DNA of 64,000 bases from Sandaracinus amylolyticus (GTDB lineage Bacteria; Myxococcota_A; Polyangia; Polyangiales; Sandaracinaceae). Each line of letters starts with the position of its first letter. Within the stretch, counting starts at the first letter, position 1. Below are positions 1 through 9,223 of this stretch, one piece after another. Both the position numbers and the translations under genes were made by a program. The notes below the pieces were generated by a model. That model had not been told where the DNA came from. It ran no database searches and worked only from the letters and a program-made list of their open reading frames with translations. The stretch covers positions 1,364,001-1,428,000 of the forward strand of contig NZ_CP070225.1 in assembly GCF_021631985.1 (NCBI RefSeq). Direction: 5' to 3'.

Positions 1-21
1 GTGAGCGTCGTCAAGGCGTGA
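1..21 (+). CDS. C-terminal end of an upstream gene (possibly ribosomal protein L9)
   Basis: An open frame runs in from the window edge and stops at TGA 19-21, giving the tail VSVVKA. A strong hairpin (56-87) follows and then dnaB. In many bacteria rplI (ribosomal protein L9) lies directly upstream of dnaB, so L9 is a contextual guess. Only six residues are visible and no domain can be checked. Confidence 0.3.
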   Translation: MSVVKA

Positions 22-55
22 GCCGAACGCGCGCGTCAGTGCGCGTGAAATGAGG

Positions 56-87
56 AAGCCGACGATCGCGGATGCGGTCGTCGGCTT
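56..87 (+). terminator. hairpin terminator between the upstream gene and dnaB
   Basis: Arms 56-69 and 74-87 pair over 14 bp with one G-U wobble around the loop GGAT. The arms begin AAGCCGACGA and end TCGTCGGCTT. It lies 35 bp after the TGA at 19-21 and before dnaB. Only a short CTT follows, so it is an intrinsic terminator without a proper U-tract. Confidence 0.55.
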
Positions 88-144
88 CGTCGCTTAGTGT
101 TTGCTGCTTCGCGGACTCACCGCCGCGAATCTCGGCGGTCCTGC

Positions 145-1584
145 ATGACGGCGATGTTCGACGAGGCGGGCAGCGGGGAGCGCAGCTTCTCGCGAGGTGA
201 CTCGGGCGCAGCCGGAGGACGTGTTCCTCCACACTCGCTCGAGGCCGAGCGCGCCGTGCTCGGCGGCGTGCTGCTCGAGAACAGCGCGCTCAACACGGTC
301 ACCCAGATCCTGAGCGGCGACGACTTCTACTCGCGCGCGAACGGGCTGGTGTTCGACGCGATGTGCGAGCTCTTCCGGCGCGGTCAGCCGGTCGACACGG
401 TCACGCTGCGCGCGTGGTTGGTCGATCGCGGTCAGCACCAGAAGGCGGGCGGCGACGAGCACCTGCTCGGGCTCACGAACACGATCCCGACCGTCGCGAA
501 CATCGAGCACTACTCGCAGATCGTTCGCGAGAAGGCGACGGTGCGCCGGCTCATCACCGCGTGCCACGAGATCGCGGCGCAGGGATACGGCGACTACGGC
601 GAGCCCGCGGAGTACCTCGATCAGGCCGAGAAGCGCGTCTTCGAGGTCGGCAAACAGCACGGCTCGGCGCCCTACGAGCACATCAAGGACGTCGTGCTGC
701 GCACCTTCGAGCAGGTGCAGGAAGCCGCGCGTCGCAAGGAAGCGATCACGGGTCTGCCCACCGGGCTCCACAAGCTCGACGAGATGACGGCGGGCCTCAA
801 GGGCGGCGAGCTGATCATCATCGCGGGCCGCCCCGGCATGGGCAAGACCGCGTTCGCGCTGAACGTCGCGATCGCGGCGTGTCAGCAGCGCGGCGTGCCG
901 ATCGCGGTGTTCTCGCTCGAGATGCGCAAAGAAGAGCTCGTCCGTCGTCTGCTGTGCAGCGAGGCGAAGGTCGACGGCGGTCGCATGCGCACCGGCATGC
1001 TGAGCCGCGAGGACTGGGCGCGCCTCGCGGGCACCGCGGGCCCGCTCACCGAGATGCCGTTCTTCATCGACGACACGCCCGCGATCACGCTGATGCAGCT
1101 GCGCGGCAAGGCGCGCCGACTGAAGTCCGAGAACCACGGCAAGCTCGGGATGATCGTCATCGACTACCTCCAGCTGATGCGCTCGGGCGTGAAGAACGAC
1201 TCGCGCGAGCAGGAGATCAGCGAGATCAGCCGATCGCTGAAGGGCCTGAGCAAAGAGCTCGACTGCCCGGTGATCGCGCTCTCGCAGCTCAACCGCGGCG
1301 TCGAGACGCGCCCCGGCAAGGACAAGCGCCCTCAGCTCGCCGACCTGCGCGAGTCGGGCGCCATCGAGCAGGACGCGGACGTGATCATGTTCGTGTACCG
1401 GCCCGAGGTGTACGCGAAGGACGAAGAGCGCGCGCAGCTGCGCGGCCTCGCGGAGATCATCGTCGGCAAGCAGCGCGCGGGCCCGACCGGCATCGTGCGC
1501 TGTCGCTTCTTCCACGAGTTCACCCGCTTCGAGAACCTCGCCGAGGGTGAGTTCGAGGACTACGACGGCGGCGGCGACGAATAG
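145..1584 (+). CDS. dnaB: replicative DNA helicase DnaB
   Basis: Hexameric replicative helicase that unwinds DNA ahead of the fork and recruits primase. The 479-residue product has the DnaB N-terminal helical domain (about residues 28-130, beginning PPHSLEAERAVLGG) and a RecA-like C-terminal domain. Walker A is GRPGMGKT (228-235), Walker B lies in GMIVIDYLQLM, and the downstream segment RPQLADLRESGAIEQDAD is typical of the family. Length fits ordinary DnaB, with no intein. The ATG at 145 was chosen because residues before it look untranslated. An ATG at 154 and a GTG at 97 are alternatives and no clear ribosome binding site decides between them. The gene follows a terminator hairpin and is probably transcribed alone. 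Confidence 0.96.
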   Translation: MTAMFDEAGSGERSFSRGDSGAAGGRVPPHSLEAERAVLGGVLLENSALNTVTQILSGDDFYSRANGLVFDAMCELFRRGQPVDTVTLRAWLVDRGQHQKAGGDEHLLGLTNTIPTVANIEHYSQIVREKATVRRLITACHEIAAQGYGDYGEPAEYLDQAEKRVFEVGKQHGSAPYEHIKDVVLRTFEQVQEAARRKEAITGLPTGLHKLDEMTAGLKGGELIIIAGRPGMGKTAFALNVAIAACQQRGVPIAVFSLEMRKEELVRRLLCSEAKVDGGRMRTGMLSREDWARLAGTAGPLTEMPFFIDDTPAITLMQLRGKARRLKSENHGKLGMIVIDYLQLMRSGVKNDSREQEISEISRSLKGLSKELDCPVIALSQLNRGVETRPGKDKRPQLADLRESGAIEQDADVIMFVYRPEVYAKDEERAQLRGLAEIIVGKQRAGPTGIVRCRFFHEFTRFENLAEGEFEDYDGGGDE

Positions 1585-1598
1585 CGCGCGAACACGAA

Positions 1599-1614
1599 TG
1601 TCGCGATCGCGACA
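1599..1614. other. 16-bp perfect palindrome in the dnaB-fadL intergenic gap
   Basis: TGTCGCGATCGCGACA reads the same on both strands and lies 15 bp after the dnaB stop. It could be a loop-poor transcription end signal or a binding site for the next gene. Its core GCGATCGC is a common palindrome in GC-rich genomes, so significance needs a genome count. Confidence 0.4.
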
Positions 1615-1689
1615 ATCACCCCCTTCAAAGCAACTGAATCGCGCGGTTATGCTCGCGCGCCTCGGGGAAGCTCGGAAGGGGAGAGCGGG

Positions 1690-3327
1690 ATGTCCTTTCT
1701 TCGCGCGTCGTGTTCGATTTTGTTGTGCGCGCTCGTGCTGATGATCCCAGCGGGCGCTTCGGCGGGAGGGTTCGAATTCGCGGCGCACGGCACGCGCCAG
1801 CTCGGGCGCGGTGGCGCCTGGGCGGCGCGCGCCGACGATCCGCTCGCGCTCTACTACAACCCCGCGATGCTCGCGGACCTGCCGGACTCGCAGGTGCTCG
1901 CGAACGTGCACGTGGCGTTCTGGGATGCGTGCGTCGATCGTCCCGGCACCTACGCGAGCGCGATCGCGGCGGGCCGTACCGGCGGCGCGAACCTCTTCGA
2001 CGGGCCCTCGGGCAACGAGGACGCCTGGCTCGACGACGAGATGCCGACCGTGTGCAACAGCGGCTATCCGCAGCCGGTCCCGTGGGTCCTCGGGAGCATC
2101 CGCCTGCTGCCCGAGCTCGGCATCGCGTTCGGCATCATCGCGCCGAGCGGCATCGGCAACGCGACGTGGGGCAACACCGGTGATCGTCGCTTCGGCACGG
2201 TCGACACCGCGAACGGCCTGCGCCCGAGCCCGGTGCGCTACGGCCTCGCGCAGCAGGACGTGCTGCTCGCGCACCCGAGCATCGGCGTGGGCTGGCGTCC
2301 TGCGGACTTCATCCGCATCGGCTTCACGTTCCAGTGGGGCGTCGCGAACGTCCACTTCATGAACTTCACGAGCGCGGGAGTCGGCGGCTCGCCCGAAGAT
2401 CCCTTCGGCGACATCCGCACCGAGCTCAGCGTGTTCGACTGGTTCGTGCCCGCCGGGATCCTCTCGGTGCACCTCCAGCCGCACCCGAACTTCGACATCA
2501 TGGTGAGCGGCCGCATCTCGGACGCGATCGGCGGGGCGACCGAGGCGAGCGGTCACCTGAACCTCACCACGAGCTACTTCTCGAACGATCCGACGTGGAT
2601 GCCGACCACGACGCGCATCGACAACGTGACGCTGCGCGCGGGACAGCCGTGGCAGTTCCAGCTCGCGATGCGCTACGCGGATCGCATTCGTCCGCGCAGC
2701 TGGGAGGGCGGGTTCGAGGCGGCGATGCGCAACGTCGTCGACGACGCGATGTACTCGGAGAACTTCGACATCGAGCTCGACGTCGTCTACGAGCTCAACT
2801 CGCAGGTCGGCGACTTCGTCGTGAACCTGCCCTCGGGCTCGTCGGTCGTCGCGGGCGGCACGGTGGTGCCGGTGCCCGCGGTGCAGCCGATCCCGCACGG
2901 ATGGGGCGACGTGCTCGGCATCCGTCTCGGCGGCGACTGGAACATCATCCCGGGCGCGGTCGCGGCGCGCGCGGGCTTCCACACCGAGATCCCGATCACG
3001 CAGTCGCGCTATCAGATCCAGGACTTCCTGAGCGGCTATCGCTTCGGCCTGCACGTCGGCGCGACGTTCCGCATCGAGCGCTTCGACATCTCGATCGCGT
3101 ACGCGCACATCTTCCAGCTCGACACGACGATCACCGACGGCAACTTCCGCGCGGTCAGCGCGAACAACTCCGATGGTGTGTGCGCCGGCTCGGGCACCTA
3201 CGACCCGAACAATCCGGTCGTCGACGTGGGCTGCTATCCGCAGGGCTACGGCGCGGTGACGAACAACGGCACCTACACCGCGGAGTTCAACGTCCTCTCG
3301 GTGGGCGCCACGTACCACTTCGAGTGA
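1690..3327 (+). CDS. OmpP1/FadL-family outer membrane transport protein
   Basis: Predicted 545-residue outer-membrane beta-barrel of the OmpP1/FadL/TodX family, which passes long-chain fatty acids or other hydrophobic compounds across the outer membrane. A signal peptide (about residues 1-25, ending GASAGG) is followed by the family N-terminus GFEFAAHGTRQLGRGGAWAARADDPLALYYNPA, where the NPA motif belongs to the FadL hatch region. Alternating aromatic/polar strands continue to a C-terminal Phe-Glu (ATYHFE). The ATG has a purine-rich ribosome binding site (GGAAGGGGAG) upstream, and a hairpin at 3349-3380 closes the unit. The substrate is unknown. The next gene may act on an aromatic CoA ester, but the terminator argues against co-transcription. 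Confidence 0.85.
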   Translation: MSFLRASCSILLCALVLMIPAGASAGGFEFAAHGTRQLGRGGAWAARADDPLALYYNPAMLADLPDSQVLANVHVAFWDACVDRPGTYASAIAAGRTGGANLFDGPSGNEDAWLDDEMPTVCNSGYPQPVPWVLGSIRLLPELGIAFGIIAPSGIGNATWGNTGDRRFGTVDTANGLRPSPVRYGLAQQDVLLAHPSIGVGWRPADFIRIGFTFQWGVANVHFMNFTSAGVGGSPEDPFGDIRTELSVFDWFVPAGILSVHLQPHPNFDIMVSGRISDAIGGATEASGHLNLTTSYFSNDPTWMPTTTRIDNVTLRAGQPWQFQLAMRYADRIRPRSWEGGFEAAMRNVVDDAMYSENFDIELDVVYELNSQVGDFVVNLPSGSSVVAGGTVVPVPAVQPIPHGWGDVLGIRLGGDWNIIPGAVAARAGFHTEIPITQSRYQIQDFLSGYRFGLHVGATFRIERFDISIAYAHIFQLDTTITDGNFRAVSANNSDGVCAGSGTYDPNNPVVDVGCYPQGYGAVTNNGTYTAEFNVLSVGATYHFE

Positions 3328-3348
3328 TCGATTCGTGAGCGGCCGCGC

Positions 3349-3380
3349 GCCCGCGTGATCTCGTGTGAGATCGCGCGGGC
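3349..3380 (+). terminator. hairpin terminator after the FadL-type gene
   Basis: Arms 3349-3362 and 3367-3380 pair over 14 bp with one wobble around GTGT, 21 bp after the stop codon. A CTTT follows shortly. The hairpin covers an ATG at 3365 in the frame of the next gene, which argues against translation starting there. Confidence 0.6.
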
Positions 3381-3442
3381 GTGCTCGCTTTCGCTCACAG
3401 CACGAGTGGAGGAAAGGAGACGCGCGCGGATATCGTCCCTTC

Positions 3443-5698
3443 GTGCGCGTTCGAATCCTCGGCGGCGGTCCGGCCGGTCTCTATCTCGCGATCCTCCTCA
3501 AGAAGCACGACGCCTCGCACCACGTGGAGGTGATCGAGCGCAACGCGCCCGACGACACGTTCGGATGGGGAGTCGTCTTCTCCGACGAGACGCTCTCGAA
3601 CATCGAGGAGGCCGACCCCGAGACGTACGCATCGTTCGCGCGCGACTTCGCGCGATGGGACGCGCTCGACATCCGCGTGAAGGGCGAGACGATCCGCAGC
3701 CACGGGCACGGCTTCGTCGGCATCGCGCGCAAGCGTCTCCTGATGCGACTGCAGGAGCGCGCGCGAGCGCTCGGTGTCGAGCTGCGCTTCAGCACGGAGG
3801 TCACCGACGTCGACGCGCTCCGGCGCGACTGCGATCTGCTCGTCGGCGCCGATGGGCTGCGCTCGCTCGTGCGCAAGCGCTGGGAGCACGCGTTCCGTCC
3901 GACGTTCGACGTGCGCAAGGCGCGCTACGTCTGGCTCGGGAGCACGCAGCGCTTTCCCGCGTTCACGTTCAGCTTCCGCGAGAACGAGCACGGGCTCTTC
4001 CAGATCCACGCGTACCAGTTCGACGGCGAGCACTCGACGGTGATCGTCGAGACCGACGAGGAGAGCTGGCGTCGCGCCGGGCTCGAGGGCGCGAGCGAGC
4101 AGCAGACGATCGCGTACTGCGAGCGCGTGTTCGCCGAGGATCTCGGCGGGCATCCATTGCTGCCGAATCGCTCGCAGTGGATCCAGTTCACGACCGTGAA
4201 GAACGAGCGCTGGGTGCACGAGAACGTCGCGATCCTCGGCGACGCCGCGCACACCGCGCACTTCTCGATCGGCTCGGGAACGAAGATGGCGATGGAGGAC
4301 GCGATCGTGCTCGCTCGTGCGATCGCGGCGCATCCGGGCGACCTCTCTCGCGCGCTCTCGAGCTACGAGGACGAGCAGCGTCCGACGGTCGGTCGCATCC
4401 AGACCGCAGCGCAGCAGAGCCTCGAGTGGTTCGAGCAGGCGAAGCGCCATCACGCTGCGCTCGAGCCGATGCAGCTCGCGTTCTCGCTGCTCACGCGCTC
4501 GCGACGCATCACGCACTCGAACCTCGCGATGCGCGATCCCGCGTGGGTCGCAGAAGCCGATCGTTGGTTCGCGCGTCGCGCCGGGGTCGGTGACGGAACG
4601 CCGCCTCCGATGTTCACGCCGCTCACGCTGCGCGGGCTGACGCTGCCGAACCGCATCGTGGTCTCGCCGATGTGCCAGTACAGCGCGGAGGACGGGCTGC
4701 CCGACGACTGGCACCTCGTGCACCTCGGCTCGCGCGCGATCGGCGGCGCAGGGCTCGTGATGACCGAGATGACCGACGTGTCGCCCGAGGGGCGCATCAC
4801 GCCGGGCTGCGCGGGCATCTGGAGCGACGAGCACGTCGCGCGATGGAAGCGCGTCGTCGACTTCGTGCATCGCTTCAGCGCCGCGAAGATCGGTCTGCAG
4901 CTCGCGCATGCGGGACGAAAGGGCTCGACGAAGCTGCTCTGGCTCGGCGAGGACGAGCCGCTCGACGACGGCAACTGGGAGCTGATCGCGCCCTCGCCCG
5001 TCCCCTACGACGACACGAAGAGCCAGACGCCGCGACCGATGACGCGCGCCGACATGGACGCGGTGATCGAGGCGCACGTGCGCGGCGCGAAGAACGCGCA
5101 CGCGGCGGGCTTCGATCTGCTCGAGCTCCACATGGCGCACGGGTACCTGCTCTCGTCGTTCCTCTCGCCGCTCTCGAACCAGCGCACCGATGCGTACGGC
5201 GGCTCGCTCGAGAACCGCATGCGCTTCCCGCTCGAGGTCTTCGACGCCGTGCGTGCCGCGTGGCCGAGCGACAAGCCGATGTCGGTGCGCATCTCGGCGA
5301 CCGACTGGGTGCCCGACGCGTTCGACGGCGACGACGCGGTCGCGCTCTCGCGCGTGCTGAAGGAGCGCGGCTGCGACGTGATCGACGTGAGCACCGGACA
5401 GACGTCGACCCTCGCGAAGCCGGTCTACGGTCGCGCGTACCAGACGCCGTTCAGCGATCGCATCCGCAACGAGCTCGGGATCCCCACGATCGCGGTGGGC
5501 AACATCCAGGACTTCGATCAGGTGAACTCGATCCTGCTCGCGGGACGCGCCGATCTCTGCGCCCTCGCGCGGCCTCACCTCTACGATCCGTACTTCACGC
5601 TGCACGCAGCGGCGGCGCAGGGATACGAGGGCGTGCGCTGGCCGGACCAGTACCGCACCGCGAAGACCGCGATCCCGAAGAACGTCAAGCCCGCTTGA
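3443..5698 (+). CDS. FAD-dependent monooxygenase fused to old-yellow-enzyme oxidoreductase (salicylyl-CoA 5-hydroxylase-like)
   Basis: Two-domain flavoenzyme of 751 residues. Residues 1-370 are a class A FAD monooxygenase: a Rossmann start [14 protein letters not shown] and the second FAD motif [24 protein letters not shown]. From about residue 390 a complete FMN old-yellow-enzyme domain follows ([20 protein letters not shown], then [19 protein letters not shown]). Proteins with this order are annotated as bifunctional salicylyl-CoA 5-hydroxylase/oxidoreductase in aromatic degradation. The true substrate here is inferred. The GTG at 3443 was chosen because the Rossmann strand starts two residues later. 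The GAGGAAAGGAG at 3410-3420 is rather far upstream. An in-frame ATG at 3365 lies in a terminator. Confidence 0.82.
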   Translation: MRVRILGGGPAGLYLAILLKKHDASHHVEVIERNAPDDTFGWGVVFSDETLSNIEEADPETYASFARDFARWDALDIRVKGETIRSHGHGFVGIARKRLLMRLQERARALGVELRFSTEVTDVDALRRDCDLLVGADGLRSLVRKRWEHAFRPTFDVRKARYVWLGSTQRFPAFTFSFRENEHGLFQIHAYQFDGEHSTVIVETDEESWRRAGLEGASEQQTIAYCERVFAEDLGGHPLLPNRSQWIQFTTVKNERWVHENVAILGDAAHTAHFSIGSGTKMAMEDAIVLARAIAAHPGDLSRALSSYEDEQRPTVGRIQTAAQQSLEWFEQAKRHHAALEPMQLAFSLLTRSRRITHSNLAMRDPAWVAEADRWFARRAGVGDGTPPPMFTPLTLRGLTLPNRIVVSPMCQYSAEDGLPDDWHLVHLGSRAIGGAGLVMTEMTDVSPEGRITPGCAGIWSDEHVARWKRVVDFVHRFSAAKIGLQLAHAGRKGSTKLLWLGEDEPLDDGNWELIAPSPVPYDDTKSQTPRPMTRADMDAVIEAHVRGAKNAHAAGFDLLELHMAHGYLLSSFLSPLSNQRTDAYGGSLENRMRFPLEVFDAVRAAWPSDKPMSVRISATDWVPDAFDGDDAVALSRVLKERGCDVIDVSTGQTSTLAKPVYGRAYQTPFSDRIRNELGIPTIAVGNIQDFDQVNSILLAGRADLCALARPHLYDPYFTLHAAAAQGYEGVRWPDQYRTAKTAIPKNVKPA

Positions 5699-5704
5699 CC
5701 ATCT

Positions 5705-5720
5705 CGCGGGCGCGCCCGCG
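5705..5720 (+). terminator. GC-only palindrome after the fused oxidoreductase gene
   Basis: CGCGGGCGCGCCCGCG is a perfect 16-bp palindrome starting seven bases after the stop codon. It could fold as a short hairpin ending transcription, but no T-run follows and such strings are frequent at this GC content. Confidence 0.3.
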
Positions 5721-5848
5721 CGCGTGGCCGTGCGGCCGACTCGTGAGACGTGTCGGATCCAACCGCCATGTGGGGTCGATCCCGCCGTCATCGTGCGCGG
5801 ATGCGCGGAGCACGGGATCGGTACGCGGAGTGCACGACGCGCGGCTCG

Positions 5849-7477
5849 ATGCGCACACGAGGGCAGGGAAGGGCGAGCTGGGCGATCGCGCTGATCGCGC
5901 TGGCGGGATGCACCGGCGAGGTCGCGATGGACGGCGACGCTGGCACGCCTCGCGACGGAGGAGAGCCACCTCGCGACGGCGCACGACCGAGCGGCGAGGA
6001 CGCGCAGGTCGACGCGAGCACGTCGCCGATCGACGGAGGCCCGGTCGCGACCACCGGCGAGATCGCGCTCACGCTGCGCGCCGATCGTGGCGCGGCCGCC
6101 GACGCGGTGGTCTCGCTCGGCGTTCCGTTCGCGCCCGGTGTGCTGCGCGATGCGGCGCTCGTTCGTCTGATCGATGCGAGCGACACCGAGCGCGAGGTCC
6201 ACGTCGCGGAGCTCGCGCGCTGGCCCCTCGATGGATCGATCCGCAGCGTGCTCGTCGCGTTCCGCACGACGCTCGCCGCGAACGCCGAAGAGCGCTGGAC
6301 GATCGAGTACGGCGCGCCGCGCACCCGCACTGCACCTTCCGCGATCGCACCTGCGCCCGATGGCCCCGTCGCGGCGACGCTCGATGCCGCGTACTACGGG
6401 CGCTCGCGCGTGAGCGGTCCGCACCTCGCGATCGACACGAACGATCGCTTCGAGGCGTTCGACACCGAGCTCGAGTCACGGCTCGTCTCGATGTCGCCCG
6501 GCTACGAGACCTACGGCGTGAGCTGCAGCGGCACCAACGCGCACCGCACCTACTACGACGGTCCGCACGCGCTCTGGCAGCGCTTCGTGCGCGGCGCGGA
6601 CGCAGCGCGGCATCGACGCGCGCGCCTCGAGAGCACCTGGTACCGCGACAACGAGCTCGAGTGGATCTCGGGACGCGAGATGGCGGTGCAGGTCTGTCAG
6701 CCCGACGGCTGGACGCCCTCGCAGAAGCTCGACTGGGGCGTCATGCGGCGCATGACCGGTCAGGGCATGCTCGACGACTACCTGCTCACCGGCGATCCCG
6801 CAGCGCGCGAAGCGGTCATCGCGATGGGCGAAGCGTTCGTGCGCAGCCTTCCTGCGCAGCGCGGTGGTCGCGAGAACAGCCTGCGCGTCACCGAGCGCAA
6901 CCTCGCGTGGACGATCATCGGCGTGGCCTCGTACTACGCGCTCGATCCGCGCGACGAGGTGCGCGCTGCTCTCGTCTCGCTGATCGACGAAGCGGTCGAC
7001 TGGCAGAGCGAGGGCACGAGCGGCGCGTTCGAGCACGATCTCGTGCGCCCCGATCCCGAGGAGTGCAGCGAGGGCCCCGCGGGTGGCTCGCCGTTCATGA
7101 CGTCGCTCTTGATCGACGGGCTCATGGACGCGCACGCGCTCACCGGCGATGCGCGCATCGCGGACGTGGTGCGCGGCGCGGCCGAGTGGCTGCGCGACGA
7201 CGCGGTCACGAGCGACGGAGTCGCGTTCCGCTATCTGTGGGGCTGCAGCTCGGACGCGTACGACGACTCGGGCACCGCCGATCTGAACCTGCTGATCGTG
7301 CACGTCTTCGGCGCGGCGTACGTGCTCACCGGCGACGCTGCGTGGCTCGACGTGGGCGACGAATTCGCCGATCACGGCGTCGAGGCGATGTACGTCGGTC
7401 GCCCCAAGCAGTGGAACCAGTCGGGCCGCGCGTTCCCGCGTTATCTCGGGTATCGCGCCCTCGGGCGCACGCCGTGA
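5849..7477 (+). CDS. lipoprotein resembling the exo-rhamnogalacturonan lyase (PcRGLX) family
   Basis: Predicted exported lipoprotein of 542 residues. The signal peptide ends in the lipobox LAGC (Cys21), followed by an Asp/Gly/Ala-rich linker to about residue 65. The first folded part (GEIALTLRADRGAAADAVVSLGVPFAPGVL, then LARWPLDGSIRSVLVAF) resembles the N-terminal beta domain of PcRGLX-like exo-rhamnogalacturonan lyases. The rest alternates helices (DDYLLTGDPAAREAVIAMGEAF, LLIDGLMDAHALTGDARIADV), as in alpha/alpha-toroid polysaccharide-active enzymes. Binding or cleavage of a polysaccharide at the cell surface is therefore likely, but catalytic residues were not identified. The ATG at 5849 places the signal peptide correctly. 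Confidence 0.6.
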   Translation: MRTRGQGRASWAIALIALAGCTGEVAMDGDAGTPRDGGEPPRDGARPSGEDAQVDASTSPIDGGPVATTGEIALTLRADRGAAADAVVSLGVPFAPGVLRDAALVRLIDASDTEREVHVAELARWPLDGSIRSVLVAFRTTLAANAEERWTIEYGAPRTRTAPSAIAPAPDGPVAATLDAAYYGRSRVSGPHLAIDTNDRFEAFDTELESRLVSMSPGYETYGVSCSGTNAHRTYYDGPHALWQRFVRGADAARHRRARLESTWYRDNELEWISGREMAVQVCQPDGWTPSQKLDWGVMRRMTGQGMLDDYLLTGDPAAREAVIAMGEAFVRSLPAQRGGRENSLRVTERNLAWTIIGVASYYALDPRDEVRAALVSLIDEAVDWQSEGTSGAFEHDLVRPDPEECSEGPAGGSPFMTSLLIDGLMDAHALTGDARIADVVRGAAEWLRDDAVTSDGVAFRYLWGCSSDAYDDSGTADLNLLIVHVFGAAYVLTGDAAWLDVGDEFADHGVEAMYVGRPKQWNQSGRAFPRYLGYRALGRTP

Positions 7478-7549
7478 GCGGTTCCAGAGGCAGCGGATCG
7501 TTCCGGCGGCCGTAGACGCGCGACGCGCCGAACGGATACGTTCCGCGCG

Positions 7550-8683
7550 ATGCGACACGCGACACTCCTGCTCCTCGCCCTCGTGATTTCCTCCTGCTCG
7601 GGCGACTCGGGCTCGTGCACCGTCGTGAACGAGCCCGACGGCACCGCGGTCATCAGCTGCCCCGACGGGACCAGCGCCACCGTCCGTCCCGGCCCCGCGG
7701 GCATGCCCGGCATGGACGGGACCTCGAGCGGGTGCACCGTCGAGGAGACCGAGGCCGGCGCGGTCATCACCTGCGACGACGGCACGAGCGTGACCGTCCC
7801 GTCGGGCATCGACGGAACCGGCTGCACGCTCGCCGACCACGGCGACGGCTCGGCGACCCTCACGTGCGACGACGGCACCAGCGTGACGCTCCCGATCGAC
7901 GCCCCGATGCACCTCGGCGCCACCGCGAGCGGCTCGTGCGCGACGCGCGGTGACGGCACGCTGCGCTGCTGGGGCTGGGCCGGCATCGTCCTCGTCCCTG
8001 GCGGGCGCTTCGTCGAGATCCGCGGGTTCCACAACGACCACCGTCTCTGCGCGCGCCGGCCCGACCACACCGTCGCGTGCTGGGGCAACCCCGATCCGAT
8101 CTCGGCCCCGCTGGGCGAGACCTTCACGCGCCTCTACGGGCGCAACCGCGGGATGTGCGGCGTGCGCGCCGACGGCACGTTGCGCTGCTGGGGCCCCGTC
8201 AGCGCCAGCGACGAGCCGCCCACCGACGAGGCGTTCGCCGACTACGCCTTCGGCGTCGAGTGGGGGTGCGGCCTCCGCGCGAGCGACGGCACGATCCGCT
8301 GCTGGGGCAGCAGCTCGGCGCCCGTGCAGCCGCCGACGCCGCCCACCGGCGCGTTCGAGTCGATCGGCGCGGGCACCTACGACGTGTGCGGGCTCCGCGC
8401 CGACGGCACCGTTGCGTGCTCGGCGGGGCTGGCGTCGGGCGCGCCGACCGAAGCGCTCACCGCGATCAGCGTGGGCCAGCTCCACGCGTGCGGGATCCGC
8501 GCGAGCGATGCCTCGGTGGTGTGCTGGGGCCGTGACGTCGAAGGGCAGCACGTGGTCCCGCCCGGACGCTTCGTGGAGGTCGTGAGCGGTGGCCGTCACT
8601 CGTGCGCGCTCGACGAGGCCAACGAGGTGCACTGCTGGGGCCACGACGCCGAGGGCCAGACCCGCGTGCCCGATCCGCTCTGA
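7550..8683 (+). CDS. lipoprotein with RCC1-like repeats
   Basis: Predicted lipoprotein of 377 residues, with signal peptide and lipobox ISSC (Cys16). Residues 20-125 hold repeated short modules of the form CxxxDGTSxTV, with a small collagen-like GPAGMPGMDG stretch between them. From about residue 125, repeats of roughly 40 residues containing C(A/G)xRxDGTxxCWG match RCC1/alpha-tubulin-suppressor-type propeller blades. These often carry two Cys each, as in other secreted myxobacterial RCC1-like proteins. Function is unknown; a structural or binding role on the cell surface is likely. It starts 72 bp after the preceding lipoprotein gene and may share its transcript. Confidence 0.7.
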   Translation: MRHATLLLLALVISSCSGDSGSCTVVNEPDGTAVISCPDGTSATVRPGPAGMPGMDGTSSGCTVEETEAGAVITCDDGTSVTVPSGIDGTGCTLADHGDGSATLTCDDGTSVTLPIDAPMHLGATASGSCATRGDGTLRCWGWAGIVLVPGGRFVEIRGFHNDHRLCARRPDHTVACWGNPDPISAPLGETFTRLYGRNRGMCGVRADGTLRCWGPVSASDEPPTDEAFADYAFGVEWGCGLRASDGTIRCWGSSSAPVQPPTPPTGAFESIGAGTYDVCGLRADGTVACSAGLASGAPTEALTAISVGQLHACGIRASDASVVCWGRDVEGQHVVPPGRFVEVVSGGRHSCALDEANEVHCWGHDAEGQTRVPDPL

Positions 8684-8704
8684 GCGCGTCATGCTGCGCG
8701 CGCG

Positions 8705-9190
8705 ATGAGCACTCCTCTGCCGCCCCTCGACGGACATCTCTTCGGGCCCGGTCAGCCCTGCTTCGGCTGCGGGCCCGACCATCCCTACGGCTTCCACCTC
8801 ACGTTCGCGCGCGAGGGCGACGAGATCGTCACCCGGTTCACGCCCGGTGATCGCTACCAGGGCCCGCCCGGGATCATGCACGGTGGGCTCGTCTCGACCC
8901 TCGCCGACGAGGTCGCCGCGTGGGCCCTGATCGGCCTGCTCGGCAAGTTCGGCTTCACCGCGTCGTTCGACGCGAAGCTGCACAAGGCGGTGCGCATCGG
9001 CGTCCCGCTCGAGGGCCGCTCGATCATCACCCGCGACGCGCGCCGCATCGTCGACGTCGCGGTGCGCATCGTCCAGGACGGAGCCGACGCGTTCACCGGC
9101 AGCTTCCGGTTCGTCGTCCTCGACCAGGGCGGCGCCGAGCGCATGTTGGGCGGTCCCATTCCCGACGCTTGGAAGCGCTTCTGTCGTTGA
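8705..9190 (+). CDS. PaaI-like hotdog-fold thioesterase
   Basis: Single hotdog domain protein of 161 residues from the PaaI/4HBT acyl-CoA thioesterase superfamily. The core GPPGIMHGGLVSTLADEVAAWAL carries the HGG turn and the acidic residue on the central helix that typically support thioester hydrolysis. The N-terminus has CFGCGPDHPYGFHL, a CFGC-GxxxPxG opening common in this subgroup. The acyl-CoA substrate is not known. Its neighbour downstream acts on a CoA ester if assigned correctly, but a separate operator/promoter region lies between them. The ATG is 21 bp after the previous stop. Confidence 0.8.
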   Translation: MSTPLPPLDGHLFGPGQPCFGCGPDHPYGFHLTFAREGDEIVTRFTPGDRYQGPPGIMHGGLVSTLADEVAAWALIGLLGKFGFTASFDAKLHKAVRIGVPLEGRSIITRDARRIVDVAVRIVQDGADAFTGSFRFVVLDQGGAERMLGGPIPDAWKRFCR

Positions 9191-9202
9191 GCGGCAGAGG
9201 CT

Positions 9203-9218
9203 GACAGTGAACACTGTC
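9203..9218. promoter_or_regulatory. TetR/AcrR-like operator palindrome
   Basis: GACAGTG-AA-CACTGTC is a 16-bp inverted repeat with perfect 7-bp arms, ending five bases before the ATG at 9224. Its form matches operators of many TetR-family repressors of acyl-CoA metabolism. A repressor bound here would block the promoter or translation start of the dehydratase gene. No TetR gene is in the window, so the regulator would be encoded elsewhere. Confidence 0.55.
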
Positions 9219-9223
9219 GCGTC

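Noticed and set aside
94-3318. A very long minus-strand open frame opposite dnaB and the FadL-type gene
   Set aside because: The translation is Arg/Ala/Val-rich with no motif. It is an effect of high GC with few stops; the plus-strand genes are clear.
3365-3442. Upstream ATG for the fused oxidoreductase at 3365
   Set aside because: It lies inside the terminator hairpin 3349-3380, and the added residues are Arg-rich. The Rossmann strand begins at the GTG at 3443.
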